Assembly (NCBI GenBank): GCA_036874045.1
Contig: JAZBRI010000011.1
Location: forward strand, 4,030,001-4,094,000
Length of the DNA stretch: 64,000 nucleotides
Direction: 5' to 3'
Origin: Cymodocea nodosa
Lineage: Eukaryota > Streptophyta > Magnoliopsida > Alismatales > Cymodoceaceae
Numbering within the stretch: the stretch's first letter is position 1; each line of letters opens with the position of its first letter. The translations under genes and the position numbers were made by a program. Positions 47,419 to 58,934 of this stretch are shown here, one piece after another. The notes beneath the pieces were generated by a model that was not told the origin of the DNA, did not search any database, and saw only the letters and a program-made list of their open reading frames with translations.

Positions 47419-48997
47419 TGTAGGATCGTATGGCTACACAAGAGGGGGGTGAATTGTGTATTTTTAATATTTTCTGAAATATAATTGAAACTTTAAAACT
47501 CAAAAACAAGTCGAGACATTGTTTTCATAAAATCATTTTTATTCAAGGTTTCAATTACAATATACAATTCAATTCTCCTCAGAAATTGTAGATGCAATTA
47601 TATTTTGATACCATGTATCATCTAAACAATTTCATAACTACAAACAGAGAAAACTAATTTGCATATTTAAAACTTTTCTCCCTGTTTGAGATATTTCTTC
47701 TTCTTCTTTTTCTTCTTCAGTAATTCTTCAGTGACGAATATCTTGTCTTTTCATGCTTCACCGAATTTGCTTTCTTCTAATACTTCAAATCTTCAGTGAC
47801 GAAAATCTTACCTTTTTATGCTTCACTGAACTTTCTTCCACTTGAGAGATTTTTCCCGAAGAGGTGTTTTTGATCCCTAAAAAAGATTTTTTTTTGGTGT
47901 GCAGGGATGGTTTGATCCTTGAAAAGATTTTTCGTTTTGTGTGCAAGGATGGTTTGATCAACGAGAACTCTATGCCTTTTATACTGTATCTTTATTTCAT
48001 GCATATCCTCCAAGTTTAATCACTACTAGTTTTCCACTTCTCCACGTCTTTTCTTTTTCCTTCATCGAAACACACACGTTCCAACCTATGTTTATATTTC
48101 AAATTTCCTTTAATCATCAGTCTTGGATCTCTAAAAATTTTCCTGCAAAATAAACTTTCTCGTCCAAAAGTTTTTCATCAGTGTAATAAGAAGTCGTTAC
48201 TTTAATGTTAACTAAATGAGTAACACAAGTATATATATATAACTTAACGTTTCTAACTTAACGAGTTCACCATGTGCCATTTCACGTGACAAGTACTATA
48301 GCTAACTCAACGAACTAAGTCCGTGGTGTTATGCTATCTCAACGAACCATCTCCGTTGTGTTATGATAACTCAACGAACCAGTAATAAACAAATGTTTTT
48401 ATAATAAGAATTTTACTACGTGCAAAAATAACAACTTAAGTTTATAACGCTAACCTAACGTGTTGCCTTAGTGTTCAATATAGCAACTCAATGAGTTTAG
48501 TTATGTTAACTTAACAAGTTAAACATGTGCACCTCACGTGATACAATACAATATTCGTAACTTATAATTTCACCACGTGTGTAACACTAACTTAACGAGT
48601 TTGTCTCTTCTTTTACTCACTAACTTAACGAGTTATCACGTGACTTATTTTAACATTTAAGCCTCTAACTTAACGAGTTCTCACGTGACCTCTATACAAA
48701 CAAAACTCTAACTTAACGAGTTGTCTAAACGTGCACTGTTCATGATACAGAAGATATAACATTAAAACATATCATGCTTTTCAATAAAAAACACACGTTA
48801 ACTTAACGTTTAGCTAAATGAGAAATTAATGCAACGAAATGACTAGTTATTAACTTTAGATCCAATATAGACAAGTATTTATATCAGTAAGCTTTTTCTG
48901 TATTAATTGATGATTTTAATTTCTTTTCACAAGCAATAGTAATTAAGCAAATATGATTAACATTCATCACACATCATCAAAACAAAAATACTCAACA
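47419..48997 (-). repeat. 5' LTR of C (outer)
   Basis: 1579 bases on the reverse strand with family ends, the word array, TATA-like run and AATAAA. It resembles the 3' LTR at 35512-37095 in sub-type, including shared variants around GAAGAGGTG and CAACGAGAACTC. Confidence 0.93.
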
Positions 48998-49002
48998 GTT
49001 AC
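48998..49002. repeat. Target site duplication of element C, right copy
   Basis: GTTAC, matching 35507-35511. ORF3 of D resumes next to it. Confidence 0.92.
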
Positions 49003-50339
49003 AACAACACCTTCATTCTTCAATCCCAAAACTTCAAAAATTAATTCAGGAGACAATGTGAACTCCTATTGATTTATTTGAGTTTTCAGTATATTGTCAT
49101 TCTTGACCAAATTGCTATAAAAAACTGCAATAAGCTCTTTGTATTGTTTCCATTTTGTTCCAACTAGCAAGAATTGAATGAGGCCTTGAAACTCAAATAA
49201 ATCTCTTATTTCCATCAAATTTCTGAACTTTATTGGTCGAGCATGTAGAATCTGAAATGTAATTGGATTATTATATTTTTGCACTGCTTCCTTAGATCTA
49301 AAATGAATTGAATTACCTTGAATTTGTAATACTCTATATAAAGAAGGCGATACCTGAAGCCTTGATTCAGAATTTAATTCATCTCCAGGAACCTCTTCTT
49401 CAAAATGAATGTCATGTTGTTCCTTTGAGAAATTATTTTCTTGAAGCTGCGTATGTAAGCTTGATTCTTCAGCTTCAACAGTGTAAGGAACATCTTCTAT
49501 ATGCTCAACATTCATTTGTTCAATCTCTATAGAATGTTTAGAGTTCAATTTTTTCACAAATTCTACAATCGGTGTATCTGTCTGTAATTGTTCATTTTGT
49601 TCAATAGAAATCTCCATTGATGCATGCTGTGAATTCTCAAACTCTACTTCTATAGATTTTAAAGAAGGCTGATTGATATTTAGCTCTTCTAGAGTCTTTA
49701 CTTTTTCAATATCCGCTACTCCAAACAATTTAGCCTTTGAACTAGTTACTGCCTCAACTTTGTTAATTATATTGGCAATAACTTGTTCTATGTCAGTTGC
49801 TTGATGCTTTGATTTTTCAATTTCTGCATCATTAGTGCTTGAACTAATAGAAAAACTTGAACTCATATTTGACTTGGATTTCTTTTCAAGTTTTCTAGCA
49901 AGAGAAAATAAAGTCTCATTATCTTCATTAGTCTCTGTATGCTTGGAACTGATGAGTTTATCAGATGCACAATAGGGAACAATGTCTAGACATACATTTT
50001 CCTTTGGAAATAAATGCTCATCTAATTTTTCTTTTCTAGGAGACTTTGTTTCCTTAGACATAATTTTCCTGATTTTTCTCCTTCTATAACAAGTTAGTCT
50101 CTTTTCTTCAAATATTGCTGTTTTCTTTTGAAATTGTTCCATAAAAGTTTTCTAGTTCAATTCTTCTAAGGCACTTTCTATTGCTATTGCCTTTTGAAGA
50201 CCTTCAACTTTTCTTTTATCCACAACAATATTTGTTTGTTTTTCTTTTGAATACAAAGGAGTAGGAATAGCAGATTCATGTTCTTCCTCAAATGCATGTA
50301 GGCGTGTACCACTTATAAGTGTTTGAGGAATTCTAGTTG
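49003..50339 (-). pseudogene. ORF3 middle piece of D
   Basis: It runs from near the RTPQTLISGTRLHAFEEE region to the KNEGVVV block. It includes a long open stretch with EQFQKKTAIFEEKRLTCYRR, acidic runs and the LQKYNN-type folded part. Element G bounds it on the right and C on the left. It is a fossil with few breaks. Confidence 0.8.
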
Positions 50340-50704
50340 ATGCATGTTTAGAATGAAAAAGTGCATAATATTAACGTTTAAATGATAGTTAATTGCATAA
50401 TATTTAGCTTATCATATGAGAATTAAGCCATTATATCATAATTGCACTATTATATGCTTTAATTAAAGAATCTGCTTAATTTCGGTGAATTAATGTTAAT
50501 TTAGTATATTTCTGAACTGTTGGTAAGTTGCAGGTTGTGAAATTCTTAAGTATCCGAATTTTCTAATATTTCGAACAGTTATGTTTAACATACCAAACAT
50601 ATTTTGGATAGTTATGTTTAACATACTGAACATATATCAGATAGTTATGTTTAAATTGCCGAATAGTTATGCTTTAAAAGAATATTTTATTATTTCTTGA
50701 AGTA

Positions 50705-51130
50705 CACGTGTTGAAACCATAATACATGTCTTAAGTGAACTTTTGGTGAGTTATCTATAACTATCCGAAATTGTAGTTGGGCATCGGATAGTTATATGTG
50801 TAACTCTCCGAAATCTCCTTTTATTTATAAAATAGCTATGGACATGTGTCATGTTCTGGGAAAGTGACTTAAGTGGATTTTCGGTGAGTTATCTCTAACT
50901 ATTCGAAATGTATCTAAGCATCGAATAGTTAGACCTGTAACTCTCCAAAATGTTTCTTTTATTATTAAATTGCTGTTGACATGTGTCGTGATCTGGTAGA
51001 TTTACTTAAGTTATATATCGGTGAGTTAAGTTTGTAACTATCCGAAATGCATCTAGGCATCGGATAGTTAACTTTGTAAGTATCTGAAATGCACCTAAGC
51101 ATCGGATAGTTAAATTTATGCATGTGTTTT
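50705..51130 (+). repeat. Three tandem repeats of about 137 bases in G
   Basis: GGTGAGTTA occurs at about 50745, 50883 and 51020. Each time it is followed by TAACTATCCGAAAT-like and GCATCGGATAGTTA-like words and by a GACATGTGTC-type word. The period is 137-138 bases, and the copies are diverged. Confidence 0.75.
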
Positions 51131-52514
51131 ATAGTTAAATCAATGAGGTAAGTCCATTGAGTTATCTGTAACTCCACGGACTATTTATTTTCTAATATGC
51201 TACTATAGCGGTTGCAGAAACAGGATAGTTGGAAGGAAAAACCACGATCGCACGTATCGCGCAGGGAGAAGAAATCATCGTCGTGGATATGAATGAAGGA
51301 AATCCAACCGACCATTCAAGCATAAGCAATTACCACTAAAGAAATATAAAAGAAAAAAGAGAAAAAGAAGAGGGTGTGATCGACGAGTATGGCTAGTGTG
51401 TACAGAGGAGGAGCATCGAGCTTTCTATAGACAATGTCGGCAATTCTCTAAAGTACCACACCAACCATTATCACCACCACATTATCACCAACCATCGGAG
51501 GTCTGTGAGGATACTTTCCTGATGTCAGGTTGATTCCAAGCCAAACATAGTGCCTGACAACCACTGTGAGGAGTGATCGCGTCATGGGAAGGGAAGCCAT
51601 TTTCACCAAGCGCCGACTCATATTTCTAGTGATCGTAAAGCTTCTAGCCTTGGTTTCGGGTTGATGCCTGTATGTTGAAGAGGAGATCATCTTGCAATTC
51701 TGGACTCGCGATTCTATAGGGAGAGGAGATATAATTGTAAGTGGTTTAATTTTCAGTGGTGTAATCGCGTCACATGTAGTGACGGAAGTATTTACTATCG
51801 ATTGAGATTACTTTACATTTCACCTTTCACCCATTTCCATGTTCCTATTAAAACAAAAATACCAAAAACAACTTATCTGTGTTTGTATTTTGTATTTGAG
51901 TGTTGTGTTGTTTGTTTTGTATCGTGATTAATGTTATCTTTGTCAGTGTTGTGATTGTTTTATGTTTGTTTTAGTTTTACAATTTACTAAAATTGGTTCG
52001 TTCAAAAGACTTAAAGATTTTAATGGTTACTATTTGAATTATCTGAATGTTAGTATGCTTAATGATAAATCCAATGTTTGCTAACATTAAAGAGCTTAAT
52101 TGATGTTATTTACAATCTGTGGAACCGCCCAATGGTTGGCCGAATTCCTCTGTAAATAGTAGTATTAAATTGGAAAGACAGGCTTGTGGAGTTAACTTAA
52201 GTCCACGAGGTTAGTCCATTGAGTTATCTATAACTCAACGAACTTTGTCCATTGAGTTAACTATAATTCAATGGAGAGCTTATTGAATATATAAATTTGA
52301 TTGTTAAAAAATGGAACAGTTCTCAATTCTTAAGCAATTCCCTATGGGATCGACCTGTACTTGCACACTAATACAATAGACACTGTGCACTTGCAGTTAA
52401 AACACAAATTAGAATTAATATCTAATTTGTGTGAAAGGTTGTTTGTTTTCTTCTAAAAAAGAATAGGTATAAAGATAAATTAACTAAGTAAAAATAGAAG
52501 TTAACAAATCCAAG

Positions 52515-52534
52515 TTTTTTTGGTGCGTTGCTGG
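52515..52534 (+). other. Primer site of G, worn
   Basis: TTTTTTTGGTGCGTTGCTGG resembles the plant Athila/Tat primer site with a few changes. It lies shortly after a likely LTR end. Confidence 0.55.
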
Positions 52535-52583
52535 AGATCCAATACAAGTTTTCTAGTGTCGTGCTGGCCAAGCAAACAATGTA

Positions 52584-52906
52584 CCTACACCTTTTTCCAT
52601 ATATTTTGCATACTATTCTAAAAATGCAATTTCAGCACATTTCATTCTATATTCTTTGTCAAATTTGCTTCGAGTGCTCATGTATTTTATACTTTCATCA
52701 ATGTTATGAAGCTCTAATCTAACTTCATTTAGTATTCCTTCAGGAAAGAAGTATTCACTATAAATTTTTGCTAACCTTTTGTCCAGTTGAAGTATTTTCT
52801 TAAACCAAGCTTGTGGAACTTCATCATTGTCTATTTCTTTTCCTTTTCCATCTCCTCTACTTTTTCCTTTTCCTCTGCCACGACCTTTGTAATACTTGGA
52901 GACCAT
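52584..52906 (-). pseudogene. ORF3 first piece of D
   Basis: It starts with MVSKYYKGRGRGKGKSRGD, followed by FKKILQLDKRLAKIYSEYFF and MKCAEIAFLE. An in-frame upstream ATG at 52951 would add 15 residues. I prefer 52906 because that ATG is shared by all copies. Element G cuts the frame on its left. It is a fossil. Confidence 0.8.
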
Positions 52907-54016
52907 CGTCGCAAGTTGTAACAAGAACAAGCGAGAAAGATTTTCAGACAAAGTTTACGAGTAACCTAAGTGCTCGTGTAATAAGTGTTTAAATAGGGTT
53001 TTAGGCAACTCACTCAACGTGTATAGTAGTCGAGTTTGGATTTTAAATGAATATTGAATAAAGTTTATTCAATCAAGATACCCAAAATATTTAAGCATAA
53101 CTCGTTGAGTTAACTAACCTAACGAGTAAAATGCTGTGTAGAGGTAGTTTTACACGTTACCTTACATAACATAACGTTCAGTTAGTACACTAAAAAACAA
53201 GTTTCGGATGTTTTCAACTGAAACCTTCTAAAGACAACTCACAAGCTATAATTAACATATATAAAACATCATCTTGAGAACATTGTGAACTATTCTAATA
53301 TTCCTTTTATGAGTCTAAAATAGTTTGTTTGTCTTTTAAATTGTTTCATCAAAATCTTAAGAGGACTAAACTAAGATTAACCAAGATTTATATTCTGAAT
53401 TATATTAATCTATTTTGGACATTGTTATTCCTCCTCCTACAAATATACTTCAAATATATTCAATAACATAAAAAATATATTTGTATAAAATAGATGTTAA
53501 TTATAACTACGCTTTAAATTTTCTTTTTAGAAGATTTTTGTCATCCTTAATTCATCATAAATGATTTCAAGAATCAGCTTCATTCGTATACGAATCAAAA
53601 CATAACTTTAAACTTAATATGATTAACACAAGAAGAATAAAGGAATGTATCTCAAATAAACATAGTCAAAAGTACTAATGTTGATTTAATAAATCAGCAG
53701 TCATATTGGTAGAAACTATATTCGATTCAAAGATATGTGTAATTAATGAAACAACTTTTTCTTTTCAAAACAGTAAATATTGATAATTTTCTTTAAAAGT
53801 TAGTTTGAAAAGTTTGAATCATACAAGAGCTTTCTAATGTACCCATGTAATGAGCTTTCAATCAACAATCCCATATCTGATTAGGACCTTAGGTTGTCAG
53901 ATTTAAAGAATCATTTTTCAGGACAACAATCCTTATATACCTATCTGCTCAAGTACAAAAGGCTCGTGATCAAACTAATCAATAAACTCTCAAAGATTTT
54001 CACTTTGTAAGCACTT
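52907..54016 (-). other. Spacer upstream of ORF3, D
   Basis: Matches about 13890-14965 of A on the reverse strand. It has the TATA-like word at 52988-52996 and the palindrome at 53100-53127. No gene is seen. It joins a G-family piece at 54016. Confidence 0.75.
52988..53127 (-). promoter_or_regulatory. Promoter-like block before ORF3, D
   Basis: CTATTTAAA (reverse) at 52988-52996 and the palindrome ACTCGTTGAGTTAACTAACC-type at 53100-53127. It is the fourth copy of the arrangement. Confidence 0.5.
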
Positions 54017-54290
54017 AAAACATAACTGTCCAGTACATAAAATATAACTCTCTGAAGTAACAGAAAATTCGGATACTTAGGAATTTCAAAGCCTGTAATT
54101 CATCGATAGTTCAGAAATATACTTAATTAACGTTAATCCCCTGAAATTATGCAGATTCTTTCATTAAAGCATATAATAGTGCAATTATAACATAATGACT
54201 TAATTCTCATATGATAAGCTAAATATTATGCAATTAACCATCATTTAATCGTTAATATTATGCACTTTTTCATTCTAAACACCTACCTTT
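54017..54290 (-). repeat. Start of a second G-family LTR, reverse
   Basis: The reverse complement begins TGTTTAGAATGAAAAAGTGC and follows element G from 50345 for about 270 bases at clear but imperfect identity. It is a truncated relative of G. Confidence 0.8.
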
Positions 54291-55010
54291 ATCAGTTCTT
54301 TAGGAGGAGCTCTTTATTATGTTACCTTCATTGATGATAGTACTAGAAAGGTATGGATTTATTTTCTGAAACAGAAGTCTGAAGTTTTCCAAGTCTTCAA
54401 GAAATGGAATGTAGAAGTGGAAAATCAAAGTGGAAGAAAAAATAAATCCATTAGGTCAAACAATGGAGGAGAATATGACAACCATGAATTCAAAGTCTAT
54501 TGTGAAGAGAAAGGGATTAGAAGGCAGAGGACTGTAGCTGGAACTTCACAATATAATGGAGTTGCTAAAAGAATGAACAAGACCTTGAATGAACGGGCAA
54601 GATGTACGAGATTACATGTAGATTTTCCTAAGACATTCTAGGCAGAAGCTATCAATACAGCTGCCTATCTAATAAATAGAGGACCATCTATCCCAATGGG
54701 GCTCAAAAACCCTAAAGAATTGTGGACTACGAAAGAGGTCAACTATGCTCACTTGAAAGTCATTTGTACACTTGAATAGTGACAAAAGGGACAAGTTGGA
54801 TTCAAAATTATAGAAGTGCTATTTCATTGGCTATGGTAAGGATTATTTTGGTTACAGATTCTAAGTGGAAGAAACCAAGAAAATAATCCAAGCAAAAGAT
54901 GTCACCTTTATTGAATCTAAGATGTACAAGCATGGAGAAAGTGTAGATGAACAGTAGTCAGAGCTTCAATCTAAAAGTACTATTGAGATTAGTCTAGATA
55001 ATGATTATTC
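54291..55010 (+). pseudogene. Integrase fragment of a different Ty1/copia lineage
   Basis: The forward translation shows FIDDSTRKVWIYFLKQKSEV, RSNNGGEYDNHEFKVYC, GTSQYNGVAKRMNKTLNERA, INTAAYLINRGPS and KCYFIGYGKDYFGYRF. These are catalytic-core and C-terminal integrase blocks of the Tork/TNT1 type, clearly unlike the SIRE integrase in B and H. It lies between two G-family pieces. It is an old broken fossil. Confidence 0.75.
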
Positions 55011-55017
55011 AGTTTGT

Positions 55018-55107
55018 GAAAACTTATTTGATTTGTTTTTATGCTTATATCAATAAATTCTTTTAGAACTAAGTAAACAACCTTTCACACAAATTAGATA
55101 TTAAGTC
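55018..55107 (-). repeat. End part of a G-family LTR, reverse
   Basis: The reverse complement (TAATATCTAATTTGTGTGAA, AGGTTGTTT) matches element G at about 52418-52490. Element H is inserted directly at its right edge. Confidence 0.65.
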
Positions 55108-56786
55108 TGTAGGATCGTATGGCTACACAAGAGGGGGGTGAATTGTGTATTTTTAATATTTTCTGAAATATAATTGAAACTTTAAAACTCAAAAACAAGT
55201 CGAGACATTGTTTTCATAAAATCATTTTTATTCAAGGTTTCAATTACAATATACAATTCAATTCTCCTTAGAAATTGTAGATGCAATTATATTTCGATAC
55301 CATGTATCATCTAAACAATTTCATAACTACAAACAGAGAAAACTAATTTGCGGAATTTAAAACTTTTCTCCCTGTTTGAGATCTTTCTTCTTCTTCTTTT
55401 TCTTCTTCAGCAATTCTTCAGTAACGAATATCTTGTCTTTTCATGCTTCACCGAATTTGCTTTCTTCTGATACTTCAAATCTTCAGTGACGAAAATCTTA
55501 CCTTTTTATGCTTCACTGAACTTTCTTCCTTCTGATACTTCAAATCTTTAGTGACGAAAATCTTACATTTTTATGCTTCACTAAACTTTCTTCCACTTGA
55601 GAGATTTTCCCTGAGAAGGTGTTTTTGATCCGTGAAAAAGATTTTTCTTTTGATGTGCAGGGATGGCTTGATCCTTGAAAAGATTTTTCTTTTTGTGTGC
55701 AAGGATAAATTGATCAACGAGAATTCTATGTCTTTTATACTGTATCTTCATTTCATACATATCCTTCACGTTTAACCACCACTAGTTTTCCACTTCTCCA
55801 CGTCTTTTCTTTTTCCTTCATCAAAACACAAACGTTCTAACCCACGTTTATATTTCAAATTTTCTTTAATCATCAGTCCTGGATCTCTGAAAAATTTCCT
55901 GCAAAATAAACTTTCTCGTCCAAAAGTTTTTTCATCAGTGTAATAAGAAGTCGTTACTTTAATGTTAACTAAATAAGTAACACAAGTATATATATAACTT
56001 AACGTTTCTAACTTAACGAGTTCCTCATGTGCCATTTCACGTGACAAGTATTGTAGCTAACTCAACGAACTAAGTCCGTGGTGTTATACTAATTCAACGA
56101 ACCATCTCCGTTGTGTTATGATAACTCAACGAACCATCTCCGTTGTTTTATGATAACTCAACGAACCAGTAATAAACAAATGTTTTTATAATAAGAATTT
56201 TACCACGTGCAAAAATAACAACTTAAGTTTATAACGCTAACTTAACGCGTTGCCTTAGTGTTCAATATAGCAACTCAACGCGTTTAGTTATGTTAACTTA
56301 ATGAGTTAAACATGTGCACCTCATGTGATACAATACAACATTCGTAACCTATAATTTCACCACGTGTATAACACTAACTTAACGAGTTCGTCTCTCCTTT
56401 TACTCACTAACTTAACGAGTTATCACGTGACCTATTTTAACCTTTAAGCCTCTAACTTAACGAGTTCTCACGTGACCTCTATACAAACAAAACTCTAACT
56501 TAACGAGTTGTCTAAACGTGCACTGTTCATAATACAGAAGATATAACATTAAAACATATCATGCTTTTCAATAAAAACACACGTTAACTTAACGTTTAGC
56601 TAAATGAGAAATTAGTGCAACGAAACGACTAGTTATTAACTTCAGATCCAATACAGACAAGTATTTATATCAGTAAGCTTTTTCTGTATTAATTGATGAT
56701 TTTAATTTCTTTTCACAAGCAATAGTAATTGAGCAAATATGATTATTTTCATTCATCGCACGTCATCAAAACAAAAATACTCAACA
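55108..56786 (-). repeat. 3' LTR of H
   Basis: 1679 bases with family ends, the G-box and word array, TATA-like run and AATAAA. It contains its own tandem duplication of about 65 bases (about 55463-55595: TGATACTTCAAATCTT, GTGACGAAAATCTTAC twice), with different limits from the duplication in A. Confidence 0.93.
55463..55595 (-). repeat. Tandem duplication inside the LTR of H
   Basis: Two adjacent copies of about 65 bases. Each holds TTCTGATACTTCAAATCTT, GTGACGAAAATCTTAC and TTTTTATGCTTCACT. It overlaps the segment doubled in the 3' LTR of A but is phased differently. Confidence 0.75.
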
Positions 56787-56787
56787 A

Positions 56788-57288
56788 TCTCCCCCTTTTT
56801 GATGTTGACAAAACCATATTAAATCAATTATGAAATATGTATAACTCAACAAAGCACCTTCGTTGGGTTAACTTTTAATTCAACAAACTTGTTTGTTTAC
56901 TTAAGTTCACTTAAGCTTATTTCTATTGTTTGTGTAAATTTTACCTCTCAGAACTAGAACTCTCAAATGTCAATAATTATATAAGTATCAGTTTTCTAAT
57001 TATCATCTGTCAGATTACAATAACCATTTAAATAGCATCTCCTTTTATAATATATATATGCAATTAAGATCATAATCATCTTTTTATAATATTTCTCCCC
57101 CTTTTTGTCATTAATCAAAAAGGTAATTACAAAAAATATATATACATATATAAGAGAATTACAATTACAACAACACTTTCTGTAAACAAGAATAATAATT
57201 GAAGATATTTATAGAAAAATGTATTGTTCAATGAATCAAACAAGTAATACAAACATTACATTTTGCATTCAGAAACAAACAAAAACAG
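56788..57288 (-). other. Polypurine tracts and 3' untranslated region of H
   Basis: The true tract is at 56788-56800 (reverse complement AAAAAGGGGGAGA). An extra tract lies near 57097-57111 and an AT-rich run near 57135. No gene is seen. Confidence 0.75.
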
Positions 57289-58934
57289 TTAGCGACCCCT
57301 CCTAAGTATATCACTTATAGCATTACATATTTTATCTCCTAGATGCCTAATATCATTTTTGATGTCGTTAAGCACTGCATCTAAGTCAGGAGGTAGCTGG
57401 GTTTGCTGTTCTGCTTGAACTGAATAACTTTGTTGTTGTTGTTGTTGTATATGGACTGTATCAGGTTGTTGTTGTTGTTGTCATTGAGGTTTATGTATGG
57501 CCTGTAATTTTTGCAAATCTTTGACACTAAATGCTCTCATGCCTTTAGTTTCAGAGGGCCAGTCGGATAAATTCAATTGGCTTGCAATGAGTCTACATAC
57601 AACATCACCATAAAATAACTTTGAACTCATATGCTGTAGTTGAGAAGTGAAAACATCAAACCAATTGATTTGAATTCTATTCAGCAAGCTATAAGTTGCA
57701 TATAAACAACTTCTGCTGACTTCCATATTGTGTCCAACTCTTTGAAATAAATTTGCATGCAATATATTTGCAATAAACCTTGCCTCTACATTCAGATTTT
57801 CCATTAATCTCATTTCAGAATATACATCTAGAATTTTTGATAAAGACTGAATGTTCCATTCCAGTTGTCTTATCATGTCAAATCTGTTTGTAACAACAAC
57901 ACCTTCATTCTTTAATCCCAAAACTTCAAAAATTAACTCAGGAGACAATATAAATTCCTGTTCATTTATTTGAATCTTCAGAAAATTTTCATTCTTGACT
58001 AGATTGCTATAAAAAGCTGCAATAAGCTCTGTGTATTGCTTCCATTTCGTTCCTACTGGCAAGAATTTAATGAGGCCTTGAAACTCAAACAGATCTCTTA
58101 TGTCCATCAAATTTCTGAATTTTATTGGACGAGCATGTAGAATCTGACATGTAATCAGATTATTGTATTTCTGCAATGCTTCTTCAGATCTAAAATGAAT
58201 TGTATTACCTTGAATGTTTAACATTATACACAAAGAAGGTGATACCTGAAGCCGTGATTCATAGTTTAATTCATCTTCAGGAACCTCTTCTTCAAAATGA
58301 ATGTCATGATGTTCCTCTTCCAAAATATTATCTTGAAGCTGCTCAGGTAAGCTTGATTCTTCAGCTTCAACAGTGTTAGGAACATTGTCAATATGCTCAA
58401 CATTTATCTGTTCAGTCTCTATAGAATGTTCAGAGTACAATTTTTTCACAAATTCTACAACCGGTGTATCTGTCTGTAATTGTTCATTTTGTTCAACAGA
58501 TATTTCCATTGATTCATGTTGTGAATTCTTAGACTCTGCTTCTATAGATTCTATAGAAGGCTAGTTAACTTTTAGCTCTTCTAGAGTCTTAACAATTTCA
58601 ATATCTGCTACTCTAGACAATTCAGCCTCTGAACTAGTTACTGCCTTAACATTGTCAATTATATCTGCAATAACTTGTTCAATGTTAGGTGCCTGATGCT
58701 TTGATTTGTCAATTTCTACATCATCAGGACTTGTATTAATAGAAAAACTTGAGCTCATATTTGACTTGTATTTCTTCTCAAGCTTTCTAGCAAGGGAAAA
58801 TAAAGTCTCATTATCTTCATCAGTTTTAGTGTGTTCGGAACTGATGAGTTTATCAGATGCACAATAAGGTACAATGTCTAGACATACATTGTCCTTTAGA
58901 AATAAATTTTCATCTGATTGTCCTTTTCCAATGT
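57289..58934 (-). pseudogene. ORF3 region of H, shortened
   Basis: It has the acidic middle and the complete folded part in a long open stretch (57481-58509): LQKYNNLITCQILHARP, FRNLMDIRDLFEFQGLI, SPELIFEVLGLKNEG and LLNRIQINWFDVFTSQLQHM. The glutamine-rich tail follows. It gives the best view of the folded part. It is a fossil. Confidence 0.8.

Larger units (their letters stand above)
35512..48997 (-). mobile_element. Element C, three-LTR composite SIRE-type element
   Basis: A 13.5 kb reverse element bounded by GTTAC on both sides. In its own direction the order is: 5' LTR (48997-47419), primer site, gag, part of pol, spacer, ORF3, purine tract, short LTR (39523-39018), primer site, ORF3 tail, purine tract and 3' LTR (37095-35512). 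The outer LTRs are of the same sub-type and differ at about 4-5 in 100 positions in sampled blocks. This suggests an age of one to a few million years. The flanking duplication shows that the composite integrated as one unit. It is broken, and its pol is incomplete, so it would need proteins from elsewhere unless that loss came later. Confidence 0.88.
50345..52578 (+). mobile_element. Element G, LTR and primer site of an Athila-like Ty3/gypsy element
   Basis: 2234 bases lying inside ORF3 of D. It begins TGTTTAGAATGAAAAAG and ends CCAAGCAAACA, with ATGCA on the left and ATGTA on the right (one mismatch) as a likely target duplication. Near its end it has CCTATGGGATCGACCTGTAC. TTTTTTTGGTGCGTTGCTGG (about 52515-52534) is a worn form of the TGGCGCCGTTGCCGGGGA primer site that I associate with Athila/Tat elements (Asp-tRNA type). 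An LTR ending near 52506 fits. No coding part is present. The segment 51190-51720 is richer in G and C. The family call is from memory of these motifs. Confidence 0.6.
33571..54016 (-). mobile_element. Element D, reverse SIRE-type element hosting C and G
   Basis: Read on the reverse strand, D has the pol-ORF3 spacer (54016 to 52907), then ORF3 in three pieces (52906-52584, 50339-49003, 35511-34909), then 3' untranslated sequence, a purine tract and part of its 3' LTR (34382 to 33571). Element G sits between the first two ORF3 pieces and element C between the last two. No gag or pol of D is in the window. D must predate both insertions. It is broken. Confidence 0.8.

Noticed and set aside
51448-51690. 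80-residue reverse frame in element G
   Set aside because: It sits in the GC-richer LTR segment, has low-complexity text and no recognisable domain. It is likely chance.
54417-54641. Possible host gene at the integrase-like frame
   Set aside because: The motifs are those of a copia integrase, and the surroundings are all element-derived.
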